A stretch of DNA of 9,396 nt from contig CALHBW010000149.1 of the NCBI GenBank assembly GCA_937930625.1, positions 1 to 9,396 of the forward strand, given 5' to 3'. The DNA comes from an uncultured Saprospiraceae bacterium (GTDB lineage Bacteria > Bacteroidota > Bacteroidia > Chitinophagales > Saprospiraceae). Positions 1 through 7,048 of the stretch are shown one piece after another (within the stretch, counting starts at the first letter, position 1; the number at the start of each line of letters is the position of its first letter). The translations under genes and the position numbers were made by a program. Below the pieces are notes generated by a model. That model had not been told where the DNA came from and searched no databases. It saw nothing but the letters and a program-made list of their open reading frames with translations.

Positions 1-1032
1 CCACCCGCACGTTGCAACGAAGTAATTACCCTTGATGTCACCACCAAAAATCTCGGTACTACCACCGCGAGCGGCACTATGTGGCTTACGATAGATGACG
101 CCATTCCTGCATTTAATTTTATCCACGAGCCGGACACGATAATTACTAACTTAGATGCTTATGGTTGGTATTTTACAGATTTGTATCCGGGACAATCCAT
201 CACCAAAAATGTAGAAGTCACTGTACCCGGTCCGCCGGGCTTTGAAGTGGGTGGGCAATTACTATTCGTTTCCTTTTCGGAATTTATGGATGAAAATGGC
301 GAAGATGGTTCGGAAGGTTTCCGTTATAATCCCGAAGTGCGCTGCTCTTTCGACCCCAACGACAAACTCGTCAATCCCAACCGCGAAGGCGATTATGTAT
401 TGTTTGAAGAAGACTTTATTTACACCGTTCGCTTTCAAAATACGGGTAATGATGTCGCCTACGATGTCGTGATACGCGATACGCTGGACGTGAATCTTGA
501 CTTAGCTTCATTTCGATTATTAGGTAGCAGCCATGCAGATGTGTTGAATACCATTTTGGATGAGAATGAACGTATGTTGACTTTTGAATTTAGAGATATT
601 TTTCTACCCGATTCTACATCCAATTTAGAAGGTAGCCAAGGCTATGTCAACTATCTCATCAGCCCATTTGACGGACTTGCAGAAGAGACGCCCATCACCA
701 ATTCAGCCGGTATTTACTTTGACCTCAATCCGCCTGTGATTACGAATACTGTGCAGAGTATTATGGTAAGCGAATTGCCGACGGTTTCTATCGAAAATCC
801 TTATAATTCATTTGATTTCAATATTTTACCAAATCCAAATACAGGCATATTTACGATACAAAACATTCCAAATGGCACTTACCAAATCCACAATACATCA
901 GGGCAAATCATTCAAGAGGGGAATCTGCAAAATGATTTGTTGATTGATATTTCGCAGGAGGTGCAAGGCGTGTATTTTATCTCTGTTATGGTAGATGATG
1001 CGATTTCTGTTAGACGAATAATTAAAATGTAG
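1..1032 (+). CDS. C-terminal part of a large secreted protein with T9SS type A sorting domain (5' end outside window)
   Basis: The reading frame is open from the first base, so the 343 residues seen here are only the end of the protein. Residues 1-110 look like a beta-sandwich repeat of the kind that compares paired nouns or values in extracellular proteins. From residue 115 the signature CSFDPNDK opens a domain (DUF7619-like) that continues through FIYTVRFQNTGND, RDTLD and IYFDLNPPVITNT; this domain is typical of Bacteroidota surface proteins. The last ~70 residues, beginning around NILPNPNTGIFTIQN and ending GVYFISV...RRIIKM, match the type A C-terminal sorting domain recognised by the type IX secretion system. 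The protein should therefore cross the outer membrane and be released or attached to the surface. Its actual activity lies upstream of the window and cannot be read here. A MITE-like element follows the stop after about 100 bases. Confidence 0.93.
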   Translation, partial: PPARCNEVITLDVTTKNLGTTTASGTMWLTIDDAIPAFNFIHEPDTIITNLDAYGWYFTDLYPGQSITKNVEVTVPGPPGFEVGGQLLFVSFSEFMDENGEDGSEGFRYNPEVRCSFDPNDKLVNPNREGDYVLFEEDFIYTVRFQNTGNDVAYDVVIRDTLDVNLDLASFRLLGSSHADVLNTILDENERMLTFEFRDIFLPDSTSNLEGSQGYVNYLISPFDGLAEETPITNSAGIYFDLNPPVITNTVQSIMVSELPTVSIENPYNSFDFNILPNPNTGIFTIQNIPNGTYQIHNTSGQIIQEGNLQNDLLIDISQEVQGVYFISVMVDDAISVRRIIKM

Positions 1033-1136
1033 AAAAGCGTATTTTTGAATTTTGGAATGGTTAAATTGACATATATCAACACATCTATCAAAAATATTCC
1101 AGATATTGCATTTAATTCTATCACAAAAAACATATT

Positions 1137-1296
1137 AGGAACGCGACATAAATAAGTTTACCATCTTGGGTAGGTTATTTTGTACTTAGTTTTCGTCTTG
1201 AAAGAAGGCGTTTATCGGGATAAATAACTGATTTCAAGGCGGAAAATAAGTGCAAAAGAAGCAGCCAAATGGTAAACTTATTTTTGTCGCGTTCCT
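1137..1296. mobile_element. MITE-like palindromic element, copy 1 (160 bp)
   Basis: The element begins AGGAACGCGACATAAATAAG and ends with the inverse, giving terminal inverted repeats of about 27 bp with one T-T mismatch. The similarity continues inward: the two halves pair imperfectly all the way to a centre at about 1217 (TTATC-GG-GATAA), so the whole element is one long imperfect palindrome. It has no coding capacity. The ends are flanked by TTA on both sides (1135-1137 overlapping the first A, and 1296-1298), compatible with a TA or TTA target duplication. A second copy at 5653-5813 has the same orientation and differs at about six positions. A MITE mobilised by a transposase elsewhere in the genome is the best reading; a REP/BIME-like palindrome is the alternative. 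Confidence 0.75.
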
Positions 1297-1320
1297 TATC
1301 CATTATTCGTTATCCATTAT
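1296..1320. repeat. 11-bp direct repeat just upstream of the beta-helix gene
   Basis: TTATCCATTAT occurs at 1296-1306 and again at 1310-1320, separated by TCG. It abuts the end of MITE copy 1 and lies 10 bases before the next start codon. Its role is unknown; it may be a low-complexity spacer or part of the leader. Confidence 0.6.
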
Positions 1321-1330
1321 CAATTAAATT

Positions 1331-2629
1331 ATGTTTCGTTTAAATTCGCTTGTTATCGTTTTCTTTTTGGGAATGTCTTTATGCTTTTTTGCTTGCAAAC
1401 AAAGCGGCAAAGTAGAAGTCAAAGACACCTCCGAAATGCACAAAGCCACCTCCGAAGAAATAGAAAATCTCGTAGAACAATTCATTCTCGCCGAAGCCGG
1501 CACGACCATCAATATCCCTGCCGGATTCTATGAAATGGGCACCCAACTTATCATTGATAATCTCGAAAATGTGAAGATAATTGGTGCTGGAATGGAGCAA
1601 ACTATTCTCTCCTTCAAGACCCTCAAAGTAGGTGCTGAAGGCATGAAAATCGTCGGCAAAAACATCCTTATGCAAGACTTCGCAGTCTATGATGCACCCG
1701 GCGATGGTATCAAAACGCACAATTGCGATGGTATCACCTTTCGTCGTATCAATGCCACTTGGACGAATGGCGACAAATCCAAAAACGGCACTTACGCGCT
1801 CTATCCTGTCCAATCAAAAAATGTCGTGATAGACGAATGTACCGCCTCACACTCGCGCGATGCGGGTATCTATGTAGGGCAATCAGAAAATATTATCGTC
1901 AAAAATTGCACGGCATTCGGCAATGTCGCTGGCATCGAAATCGAAAACTGCACCAATGCCGAGGTATTCAACTGCAAAGCCTACGACAACTCCGCCGGAA
2001 TCTTGGTCTTCAATCTGCCCGACCTGCCCGTAGCCGACGGCAAACGCACTCGCGTCTATAACAACGAAATCATCGAAAACAATCACGTCAACTTCGCCAT
2101 ACCCATCAGCGAAACCCCCAATGGCAACACCATCACAATGGTGCCGCCGGGTTCGGGTATGATTCTGATGGCTGCAAAAGAAGTGGAAGTATTCAATAAT
2201 AAAATACTGAATAACAAGACAGTAGGCGTCTTTGTAGGCAATTATCACATCACAGGCTTTCCGATGGATGCGCCCAATTGGTCGCCTTTCTCATCGAATA
2301 TTTCGATACACGATAATGAGTACGAAAGACCCGCCGCATTGCCCGATATGACCAAAGATTTCGGCAAATTGCTCACCGCGAAAAACGCGCATGGTGTAGG
2401 CAAGACACAAGACATCGTATATGACGGCTTTTGGGACGAATCTACGGGAAAAGATATTGCAGAAAATCCAATGAATATCTGCATTCGTGAGAAAGGTATG
2501 GACAAAATGCACTTCACAAGATTCGACATGAGAGGTGGCGAAAAAGACATCAAAGCCTATAAAAATTACAAGCCATTTGAGTGCGACTATAGTGTCGAAA
2601 CGGATGTCCAAATGTTAACGCAACTTTAA
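1331..2629 (+). CDS. parallel beta-helix repeat lipoprotein (TIGR03805-like), partner of a diheme cytochrome
   Basis: The protein has 432 residues. An in-frame TAA at 1325-1327 shortly upstream makes ATG 1331 the natural start. A hydrophobic N-terminus ends in the lipobox FFAC with the lipidated cysteine at residue 22, so the protein is predicted to be an exported lipoprotein. Residues ~55-305 carry repeated right-handed beta-helix rungs, for example NIIVKNCTAFGNVAGIEIEN, NAEVFNCKAYDNSAGILVF and EVEVFNNKILNNKTVGVFVG, with the usual Asn/Cys ladder positions. The remaining ~125 residues form a non-repetitive C-terminal part. From memory of the family descriptions, proteins of this kind occur regularly beside the cytochrome family encoded next door, and both carry export signals; the joint function is not established. 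Beta-helix folds often bind or cleave polysaccharide, but I see no catalytic motif that would prove that here. Confidence 0.9.
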   Translation: MFRLNSLVIVFFLGMSLCFFACKQSGKVEVKDTSEMHKATSEEIENLVEQFILAEAGTTINIPAGFYEMGTQLIIDNLENVKIIGAGMEQTILSFKTLKVGAEGMKIVGKNILMQDFAVYDAPGDGIKTHNCDGITFRRINATWTNGDKSKNGTYALYPVQSKNVVIDECTASHSRDAGIYVGQSENIIVKNCTAFGNVAGIEIENCTNAEVFNCKAYDNSAGILVFNLPDLPVADGKRTRVYNNEIIENNHVNFAIPISETPNGNTITMVPPGSGMILMAAKEVEVFNNKILNNKTVGVFVGNYHITGFPMDAPNWSPFSSNISIHDNEYERPAALPDMTKDFGKLLTAKNAHGVGKTQDIVYDGFWDESTGKDIAENPMNICIREKGMDKMHFTRFDMRGGEKDIKAYKNYKPFECDYSVETDVQMLTQL

Positions 2630-2639
2630 TTTCACTTTC

Positions 2640-2679
2640 AAATACGTAGAGAAAATTCATGAATTTTCTCTACGTATTT
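2640..2679. repeat. perfect 40-bp palindrome between the paired lipoprotein genes
   Basis: The first 20 bases, AAATACGTAGAGAAAATTCA, are followed directly by their exact reverse complement. In RNA this gives a stem of about 17-18 bp with a tiny loop. It starts 10 bases after the beta-helix stop and ends 19 bases before ATG 2699 of the cytochrome gene. There is no long T-run after it, so it may be a weak terminator, an attenuator or a stabilising intercistronic hairpin. It could also be a protein-binding site at the DNA level. Confidence 0.85.
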
Positions 2680-2698
2680 CGTGTGTAAAAAATCGATA

Positions 2699-3778
2699 AT
2701 GAGTTTCTTACAAAAAAATAATTCACTTTTATATTTAATCTCAATAACAATATTTTTTGCGATATTCTTTTTCGGAAGTTGCGAAAAAGAAGCCCTTACA
2801 CCCGATGATATTGATTTCGATAAAATCCCCTACAAAACACTCTCTGAATATGGTTTTTTCACAGGCAATCCGGCAGATATGAATCCTTCGGAAAGAGTAT
2901 TACCCTATAAGCCTGTCTCGCAGCTATTCAGTGATTATGCGGAAAAATCGCGCTTTGTGTGGATGCCGCAAGGTGTATCGGCAGATATTTCGGATAAAGA
3001 AAATTTAGAAATTCATTTCCCGGATAAATCCATTCTAATTAAAAATTTCTACTATTCTGAAGCAGAAAACGGCGAACAACGCATTATCGAAACCCGCCTT
3101 TTGATGAAAAAGGCAGGCAAATGGCAAGCGTATGCCTATGTATGGAACGACCAACAAACCGAAGCCAACTACAAAATTACAGGTGCGAATATTCCCGTCT
3201 CATTCACGCATGGCGGTAAGCAACACGACATCACCTACGTTCAGCCCAATAAAAATCAATGCAAAAGTTGCCACAATCAAAAGGAAGAACTCATGCCTAT
3301 CGGACCGAAGGCACGCAACCTGAATTACGATTTCGATTATGGTGGGGGAGAGGTCAAAAACCAACTCGCCAAGTGGCAAGAAACGGGTTATCTTAGCAAT
3401 TTTACCGACCCGAAATCTTACCCCTGCATGGTTGATTATACCGATGAGTCTGCGAGTCTTGATTTACGTGCCAAAGCCTATCTCGACATCAATTGCGGTC
3501 ACTGCCACTCGGCGGTATCACCTGCGAGTACGTCAGGTTTATTCCTGACTTACGAGCAGAAAGATGCTACCAAATGGGGCGTTTATAAACCGCCTGTTGC
3601 GGCAGGTATTGGTGCAGGTTCATTCAAGTATGACATTCATCCGGGCAAGGGCGATGAATCCATTTTTGTGCATCGCATGAAATCCACACATCCTGCCGTA
3701 ATGATGCCCGAAATCGGACGCGTGACGGTACACGAAGAAGGCGTAGCATTGATTCGGGATTGGATAGATGAAATGTAG
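2699..3778 (+). CDS. SO2930-family diheme c-type cytochrome, lipoprotein
   Basis: With ATG 2699 the protein has 359 residues. An in-frame GTG at 2681 would add six residues, but it would begin two bases after a 40-bp palindrome that would mask its ribosome site, so ATG is preferred. The hydrophobic leader ends in FGSC with the lipidated cysteine at residue 28. Two CxxCH haem-binding motifs are present, CKSCH at 188-192 and CGHCH at 266-270, and a late MMPEIGR segment may supply a methionine haem ligand. The spacing and the DIDFDKIPYKTLSEYGFF opening fit the family that neighbours beta-helix proteins such as the one just upstream. It should act outside the cytoplasmic membrane as an electron carrier or redox enzyme; the substrate is not known. 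The leucine-free stretch between residues ~30 and 185 is a family-specific domain without a named function. Confidence 0.9.
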   Translation: MSFLQKNNSLLYLISITIFFAIFFFGSCEKEALTPDDIDFDKIPYKTLSEYGFFTGNPADMNPSERVLPYKPVSQLFSDYAEKSRFVWMPQGVSADISDKENLEIHFPDKSILIKNFYYSEAENGEQRIIETRLLMKKAGKWQAYAYVWNDQQTEANYKITGANIPVSFTHGGKQHDITYVQPNKNQCKSCHNQKEELMPIGPKARNLNYDFDYGGGEVKNQLAKWQETGYLSNFTDPKSYPCMVDYTDESASLDLRAKAYLDINCGHCHSAVSPASTSGLFLTYEQKDATKWGVYKPPVAAGIGAGSFKYDIHPGKGDESIFVHRMKSTHPAVMMPEIGRVTVHEEGVALIRDWIDEM

Positions 3779-3881
3779 GGATTTTTGATTGAGTGATTTT
3801 TGATTTTTGATTGGATTTTGCTTCGCAAAATTACCATTATATAAAATTCGCATAGCGAATCAATCAAAAATCAAAAATCCC
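3778..3881. terminator. branched inverted repeat between convergent genes (possible bidirectional terminator)
   Basis: GATTTTTGATTTTTGATTG at 3795-3813 pairs exactly over 19 bp with 3861-3879. A shorter alternative uses GGGATTTTTGATTG at 3778-3791. Inside the stem lie two further hairpins: ATTTTGC-TTC-GCAAAAT at 3815-3831 and ATTCGC-ATA-GCGAAT at 3846-3860. The structure is a cloverleaf-like cruciform. It begins at the last base of the cytochrome stop codon and ends a few bases before the stop of the opposing VWA gene, which is where a shared terminator would sit. A small AAAGAT/ATCTTT hairpin at 3882-3900 follows with a T-run. Confidence 0.65.
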
Positions 3882-3886
3882 AAAGA

Positions 3887-4987
3887 TTATTTAAATCTTT
3901 TTCCTTTATTATTTTTATAATCCATAAAGACAAATTCGCCCAATCCTTTCAAACCGCTATAAAACGCCTTACCGTTGTTTGCCTTTGTAAATTTATCGAC
4001 AAATTGCATCAAATATGGGTCGCGGGCAATCATAAAAGTCGTAATTGGAATATCGAGTTTGCGACAACGTTGGGCAAGATTGAGGGTACGACCAACGATT
4101 TTCCGGTCTAGCCCAAAGCTGTTTTTATAATAACTTTTACCGCGTTTGATGCAAGAAGGTTTACCGTCGGTAATCATAAAAATTTGCTTATTCGGATTGC
4201 GTCTGCGGCGGAGAATATCCATCGCCAATTCGATACCTGCGACTGTATTGGTATGATACGGACCAACTTCCAAATAAGGCAAATCTTTCACCTCAATGCG
4301 CCACGCATCATTCCCAAACACGATAATATCGAGTGTATCTTTCGGATAGCGGGTATTGATAAGTTCAGAGAGTGCCATTGCGACCTTTTTGGCGGGTGTG
4401 ATGCGGTCTTCGCCATACAAAATCATCGAGTGCGAAATATCAATCATCAAGACAGTACTCATCTGACTTTGATAGTAAGTCTGATGTACCTCGAGGTCGT
4501 CTTGCGTGAGCATAAAATCGTCAAGACCATTATTGATATAAGCATTTTTCAAGGAATCAGAAATCGCGATTTGGTCGAGTTTATCCCCAAATCTATATGG
4601 GCGTTTTTCCGAAGTATGTTCATCGCCTGTACCGCTAAAATTGGTGTTGTGATTACCACGCTTGGCTTTTTTCAATTGCCCGAAAATATCTTCGAGTGCC
4701 TTTTGTCGCATCGAAATTTCCATTTTTTTGGAAGGTATAAAATTCGGATTTTGAGGACTTTGTGGCTGAATGTAGCCCTTGTCGATGAGTTCTTGAATAA
4801 AATCCGCCATGCCATACTCCTCACTAGTCAAGCCATATTCCTTGTCGAGTTCGGTCATCCACGAGAGGGCTTCGCTCACATTGCCCGATGTATATACGAG
4901 CAAATCCTGAAAGATTTTGAGTAAATCCTCAAAGGTATTGGCGGAATGTTCGCCGGGTACAAATTCTGAAAAACGCCAACCTATCAT
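3887..4987 (-). CDS. VWA-domain protein (von Willebrand factor A, MIDAS type)
   Basis: ATG at 4987 gives 366 residues; a TTG codon immediately before it is a possible but less likely start. There is no signal peptide or membrane segment, so the protein should be cytoplasmic. Counting from that TTG, a charged N-terminal region of about 175 residues precedes a VWA domain. Its metal-ion-dependent adhesion site is visible: DISHS at 184-188 (DxSxS), a threonine in HTNTV at 247-249, and MITDG with aspartate 275. The C-terminus is lysine-rich. Proteins like this often work with a MoxR- or Mg-chelatase-like AAA+ ATPase, but none is encoded in the window, so the partner is unknown. It is convergent with the cytochrome gene and divergent from the small secreted protein gene. 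Function beyond metal-dependent protein binding cannot be assigned. Confidence 0.88.
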   Translation of the reverse strand: MIGWRFSEFVPGEHSANTFEDLLKIFQDLLVYTSGNVSEALSWMTELDKEYGLTSEEYGMADFIQELIDKGYIQPQSPQNPNFIPSKKMEISMRQKALEDIFGQLKKAKRGNHNTNFSGTGDEHTSEKRPYRFGDKLDQIAISDSLKNAYINNGLDDFMLTQDDLEVHQTYYQSQMSTVLMIDISHSMILYGEDRITPAKKVAMALSELINTRYPKDTLDIIVFGNDAWRIEVKDLPYLEVGPYHTNTVAGIELAMDILRRRRNPNKQIFMITDGKPSCIKRGKSYYKNSFGLDRKIVGRTLNLAQRCRKLDIPITTFMIARDPYLMQFVDKFTKANNGKAFYSGLKGLGEFVFMDYKNNKGKRFK

Positions 4988-4993
4988 CAAGTT

Positions 4994-5023
4994 ACGAGTT
5001 TGCGAGTTGCGAGTTGCGAGTTT
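4994..5023. repeat. short tandem repeat upstream of the VWA gene
   Basis: Four units of a GCGAGTT-type heptamer or octamer (ACGAGTTT, GCGAGTT, GCGAGTT, GCGAGTTT) lie head to tail, seven bases beyond the start codon of the VWA gene on its 5' side. Such tracts change length easily by slippage. Here it would fall in the leader or promoter of the minus-strand gene. Confidence 0.75.
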
Positions 5024-5082
5024 GCAAGCCGCGCTCTGATTTTTTTCTTTTTGGGAATGATTGCAATGAAGTTCACATTTGC

Positions 5083-5112
5083 CTATGGACTATCGACCAT
5101 TGACTATGGACT
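5083..5112. repeat. 9-bp direct repeat in divergent intergenic region
   Basis: CTATGGACT occurs at 5083-5091 and 5104-5112 with a related TATCGACC between them. Together with the heptamer tract it makes the 260-bp gap between the divergent genes repeat-rich. No function can be assigned. Confidence 0.5.
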
Positions 5113-5250
5113 GTTTACGCTAATTTACAATTTTTTTAACAAAAAAAATCGCCTGATGTTGTACGATGAATGTTAAGAGCAGCGTTTTTGGAATTATAAT
5201 TGCAAATCTAACGGTACAAACCAATTCACTCACACCAAACAGATTTTAAA

Positions 5251-5646
5251 ATGAAAAAGAAACTAATCATCTTGGCTGCCTTTATCTTCGCAGCAATTTT
5301 TCATGCTAATGCTCAGACTGTGAATGGAATCCCGATTCAGGAGATTGATGCCGAATACGTTCAAATTGTGGGTAGAGGCACTTTCTTGAATAACAAAATA
5401 AGCGTTGATATTGATTTTGGTCAGAAAAACAAAGCTTTCAATGCAAAGGACACGCAAATCCGTGACAAGAAAGGTAAATTGGCTAAATTTAATTCAATGG
5501 TTGATGCGCTGAATTTTATGAGTGCTAATGGCTATGAGTATGTTGATTCTTATGTCATGCTGATACCGAATCAAAATCCGAATCAATTTCAGCAACAACA
5601 AACTCAAAATGTACAGTATTATTTATTGAGAAAGAAAAAGGAATAA
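5251..5646 (+). CDS. small secreted protein of unknown function
   Basis: The protein has 131 residues. The N-terminus, MKKKLIILAAFIFAAIFHANA, is a clear signal peptide with cleavage expected after alanine 21, leaving an N-terminal glutamine. There is no lipobox cysteine, so the mature ~110 residues should be soluble in the periplasm or exported. The start EIDAEYVQIVGRGTFLNNK resembles small conserved but unnamed Bacteroidota proteins; I do not recognise a named domain. The mature part includes an alternating strand pattern (ISVDIDFGQ), a likely helix around MVDALNFMSANGYEYVDSY, then a Gln/Asn-rich linker (residues ~107-122) and a final strand YYLLRKKKE. It has its own A/T-rich leader ending TTTTAAA before ATG. 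MITE copy 2 begins seven bases after its stop codon. Confidence 0.85.
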   Translation: MKKKLIILAAFIFAAIFHANAQTVNGIPIQEIDAEYVQIVGRGTFLNNKISVDIDFGQKNKAFNAKDTQIRDKKGKLAKFNSMVDALNFMSANGYEYVDSYVMLIPNQNPNQFQQQQTQNVQYYLLRKKKE

Positions 5647-5652
5647 TGTTTT

Positions 5653-5813
5653 AGGAACGCGGCATAAATAAGTTTACCATCTTGGGTAGATTATTTTGTG
5701 CTTAGTTTTCGTCTTGAAAGAAGGCGTTTATCGGGATAAATAACTGATTTCAAGGCGGAAAATAAGTGCAAAAGAAGCAGCCAAGATGGTAAAGTTATTT
5801 TTGCCGCGTTCCT
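5653..5813. mobile_element. MITE-like palindromic element, copy 2 (161 bp)
   Basis: This copy is about 96% identical to 1137-1296 and in the same orientation. Differences include one extra G in the 3' arm (CCAAGATGG against CCAAATGG) that restores perfect pairing with CCATCTTGG in the 5' arm. The A-T pair at 1146/1287 of copy 1 is a G-C pair here (5662/5804), a compensated change. One other change, G5794 opposite G5672, breaks a pair. The element is again flanked by TTA/TA on both sides. It sits between the small secreted protein gene and the LRR gene, where a transcript would carry it as a long hairpin. Confidence 0.75.
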
Positions 5814-5975
5814 TACAGCATATTTCAGATTTGTCTATTTTTATTATTATTGGTATTTGGCAATTCTGATTGTTTAGCCAGAAATTTTAAAGAAATAGAA
5901 AAGGCATTACATCAATATTACAAACTCAATAAACTTTATGAATCTAATTAACCCAATAAACTTAATAAATTTAAA

Positions 5976-6989
5976 ATGAATCATACAACCATATTCACCC
6001 TGTTAATGATATTATTTGTAGGAAGTGTTTTTGCTCAAACGAAAACCTATAAGTCTATAGAAGAAACACGCGGCAACGAAGACCAAGTCGTCAAACTAAG
6101 CCTTATCGGGCAACACTTAGAAGAAATACCGTCTGAGGTATTTGCCCTCAAAAATTTGAAATTTATAAGTTTCAAGGATAATAAAATCGACAGCATACCA
6201 CCCGAAATTGGTCAATTGAAAAATCTGGTTTATCTGGATTTTACGAATAATAATATTACCGAGCTGCCGTCTGAAATTGGCGAATTAACCAATTTACGCT
6301 TTTTGGGCTTGGGAAATTCGTCGAGCGAAGACAAGATAAAATTCACCGGAAATAAGATAGAAAAGCTGCCGGACGAGTTATTTAACCTCGTAAATCTGGA
6401 GCAATTAGATATGTCACAATTACGTATCAAAAAAATACCGTCAGGAATTGGGAACTTGACCAAGTTGAAAGAATTATTCTTGAGTAGCAATCTATTGAAA
6501 GAGCTACCTGCGGAGATAGGAAAACTGACTCAATTGACGAACTTAGGTTGTTCCGGTAATTACCTCAAAGAAGTACCACGCGAGTTGGGCAATTTGACTC
6601 AATTGAAATGGTTGTGGTTGGGGTATAATGACCTTACATTCTTACCGCCTAATATGAGTAAATTGACAAAATTGGAGGCATTATACCTAAAAGGGAATTT
6701 ATTCACAAAAGTCCCTAAAATGTTATTTGATTTACCTGCATTAATAAAGTTAGATTTGGGAAGAAATGAAATCAAAATACTACCTGATGAATTGAATACA
6801 ATGACACAGCTTGAAGTCCTTATCTTGGGAGATAATCGACTGACTTCCATACAAGATAAAGTTAGTAATTTAAATAAATTAAAGCGTTTGGATATTCGTA
6901 ATAACAAGATTCCGGTCGAGCAATTTCGTCAGCTACAAACACAACTTTCCGGCACAAAAATTCTATATAATTACAAGAAAAACGGATAG
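5976..6989 (+). CDS. secreted leucine-rich-repeat protein
   Basis: The protein has 337 residues. A signal peptide ends at VFA with cleavage before QTKTYKS (after residue 20), and there is no lipobox. About eleven repeats of the 23-residue type follow, of the form LxxLxLxxNxIxxLPxEIGxL, for example NLVYLDFTNNNITELPSEIG and KLKELFLSSNLLKELPAEIG. The fourth repeat holds an insertion of roughly eleven residues (around SSSEDKIKFTG). The end is a short capping segment, EQFRQLQTQLSGTKILYNYK, with no T9SS sorting domain, so release into the periplasm or export by another route is likely. LRR arrays bind proteins; the ligand is unknown. The gene stands alone: MITE copy 2 precedes it and a strong terminator follows. 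Its leader ends AATTTAAA before ATG. Confidence 0.92.
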   Translation: MNHTTIFTLLMILFVGSVFAQTKTYKSIEETRGNEDQVVKLSLIGQHLEEIPSEVFALKNLKFISFKDNKIDSIPPEIGQLKNLVYLDFTNNNITELPSEIGELTNLRFLGLGNSSSEDKIKFTGNKIEKLPDELFNLVNLEQLDMSQLRIKKIPSGIGNLTKLKELFLSSNLLKELPAEIGKLTQLTNLGCSGNYLKEVPRELGNLTQLKWLWLGYNDLTFLPPNMSKLTKLEALYLKGNLFTKVPKMLFDLPALIKLDLGRNEIKILPDELNTMTQLEVLILGDNRLTSIQDKVSNLNKLKRLDIRNNKIPVEQFRQLQTQLSGTKILYNYKKNG

Positions 6990-7009
6990 AAATTATTACA
7001 TAAAATAAT

Positions 7010-7048
7010 AAAAAGGCATCAAATTATTCAATAATTTGATGCCTTTTT
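7010..7048 (+). terminator. intrinsic terminator after the LRR gene
   Basis: AAAAAGGCATCAAATTATT pairs exactly with its reverse complement across a single C (7029), and the 3' arm ends in TTTTT followed by CATTTT. The hairpin starts 21 bases after the stop codon. The A-run on the 5' side would let it work on the other strand too. Confidence 0.92.

Noticed and set aside
1040..1047. TATTTTTG matching the TAnnTTTG promoter box after the first gene
   Set aside because: It matches exactly but has no -33 TTG, lies in an A/T-rich stretch, and is almost 300 bases from the next start with a MITE between.
1379..2611. Several ORFs of 100-144 codons inside the beta-helix gene on both strands
   Set aside because: They overlap a well-supported gene and have compositions expected of shadow frames, with no start context or domain.
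2681..2698. GTG start for the cytochrome gene
   Set aside because: It begins two bases after a perfect palindrome that would hide the ribosome site, and ATG 2699 gives a conventional lipoprotein signal.
4184..4924. 246-codon plus-strand ORF opposite the VWA gene
   Set aside because: The minus frame has a full VWA domain with MIDAS residues; the plus frame shows no domain, signal or plausible leader.
4991..5112. Possible CRISPR-like or integron-like repeat array
   Set aside because: The units are only 7-9 bp, too short and without regular spacers; this is simple tandem and dispersed repetition.
5195..5202. TATAATTG as a -7 promoter box for the small secreted protein gene
   Set aside because: It is one mismatch from TAnnTTTG, but no TTG box lies at about 19-21 bases upstream, so support is too weak to annotate.
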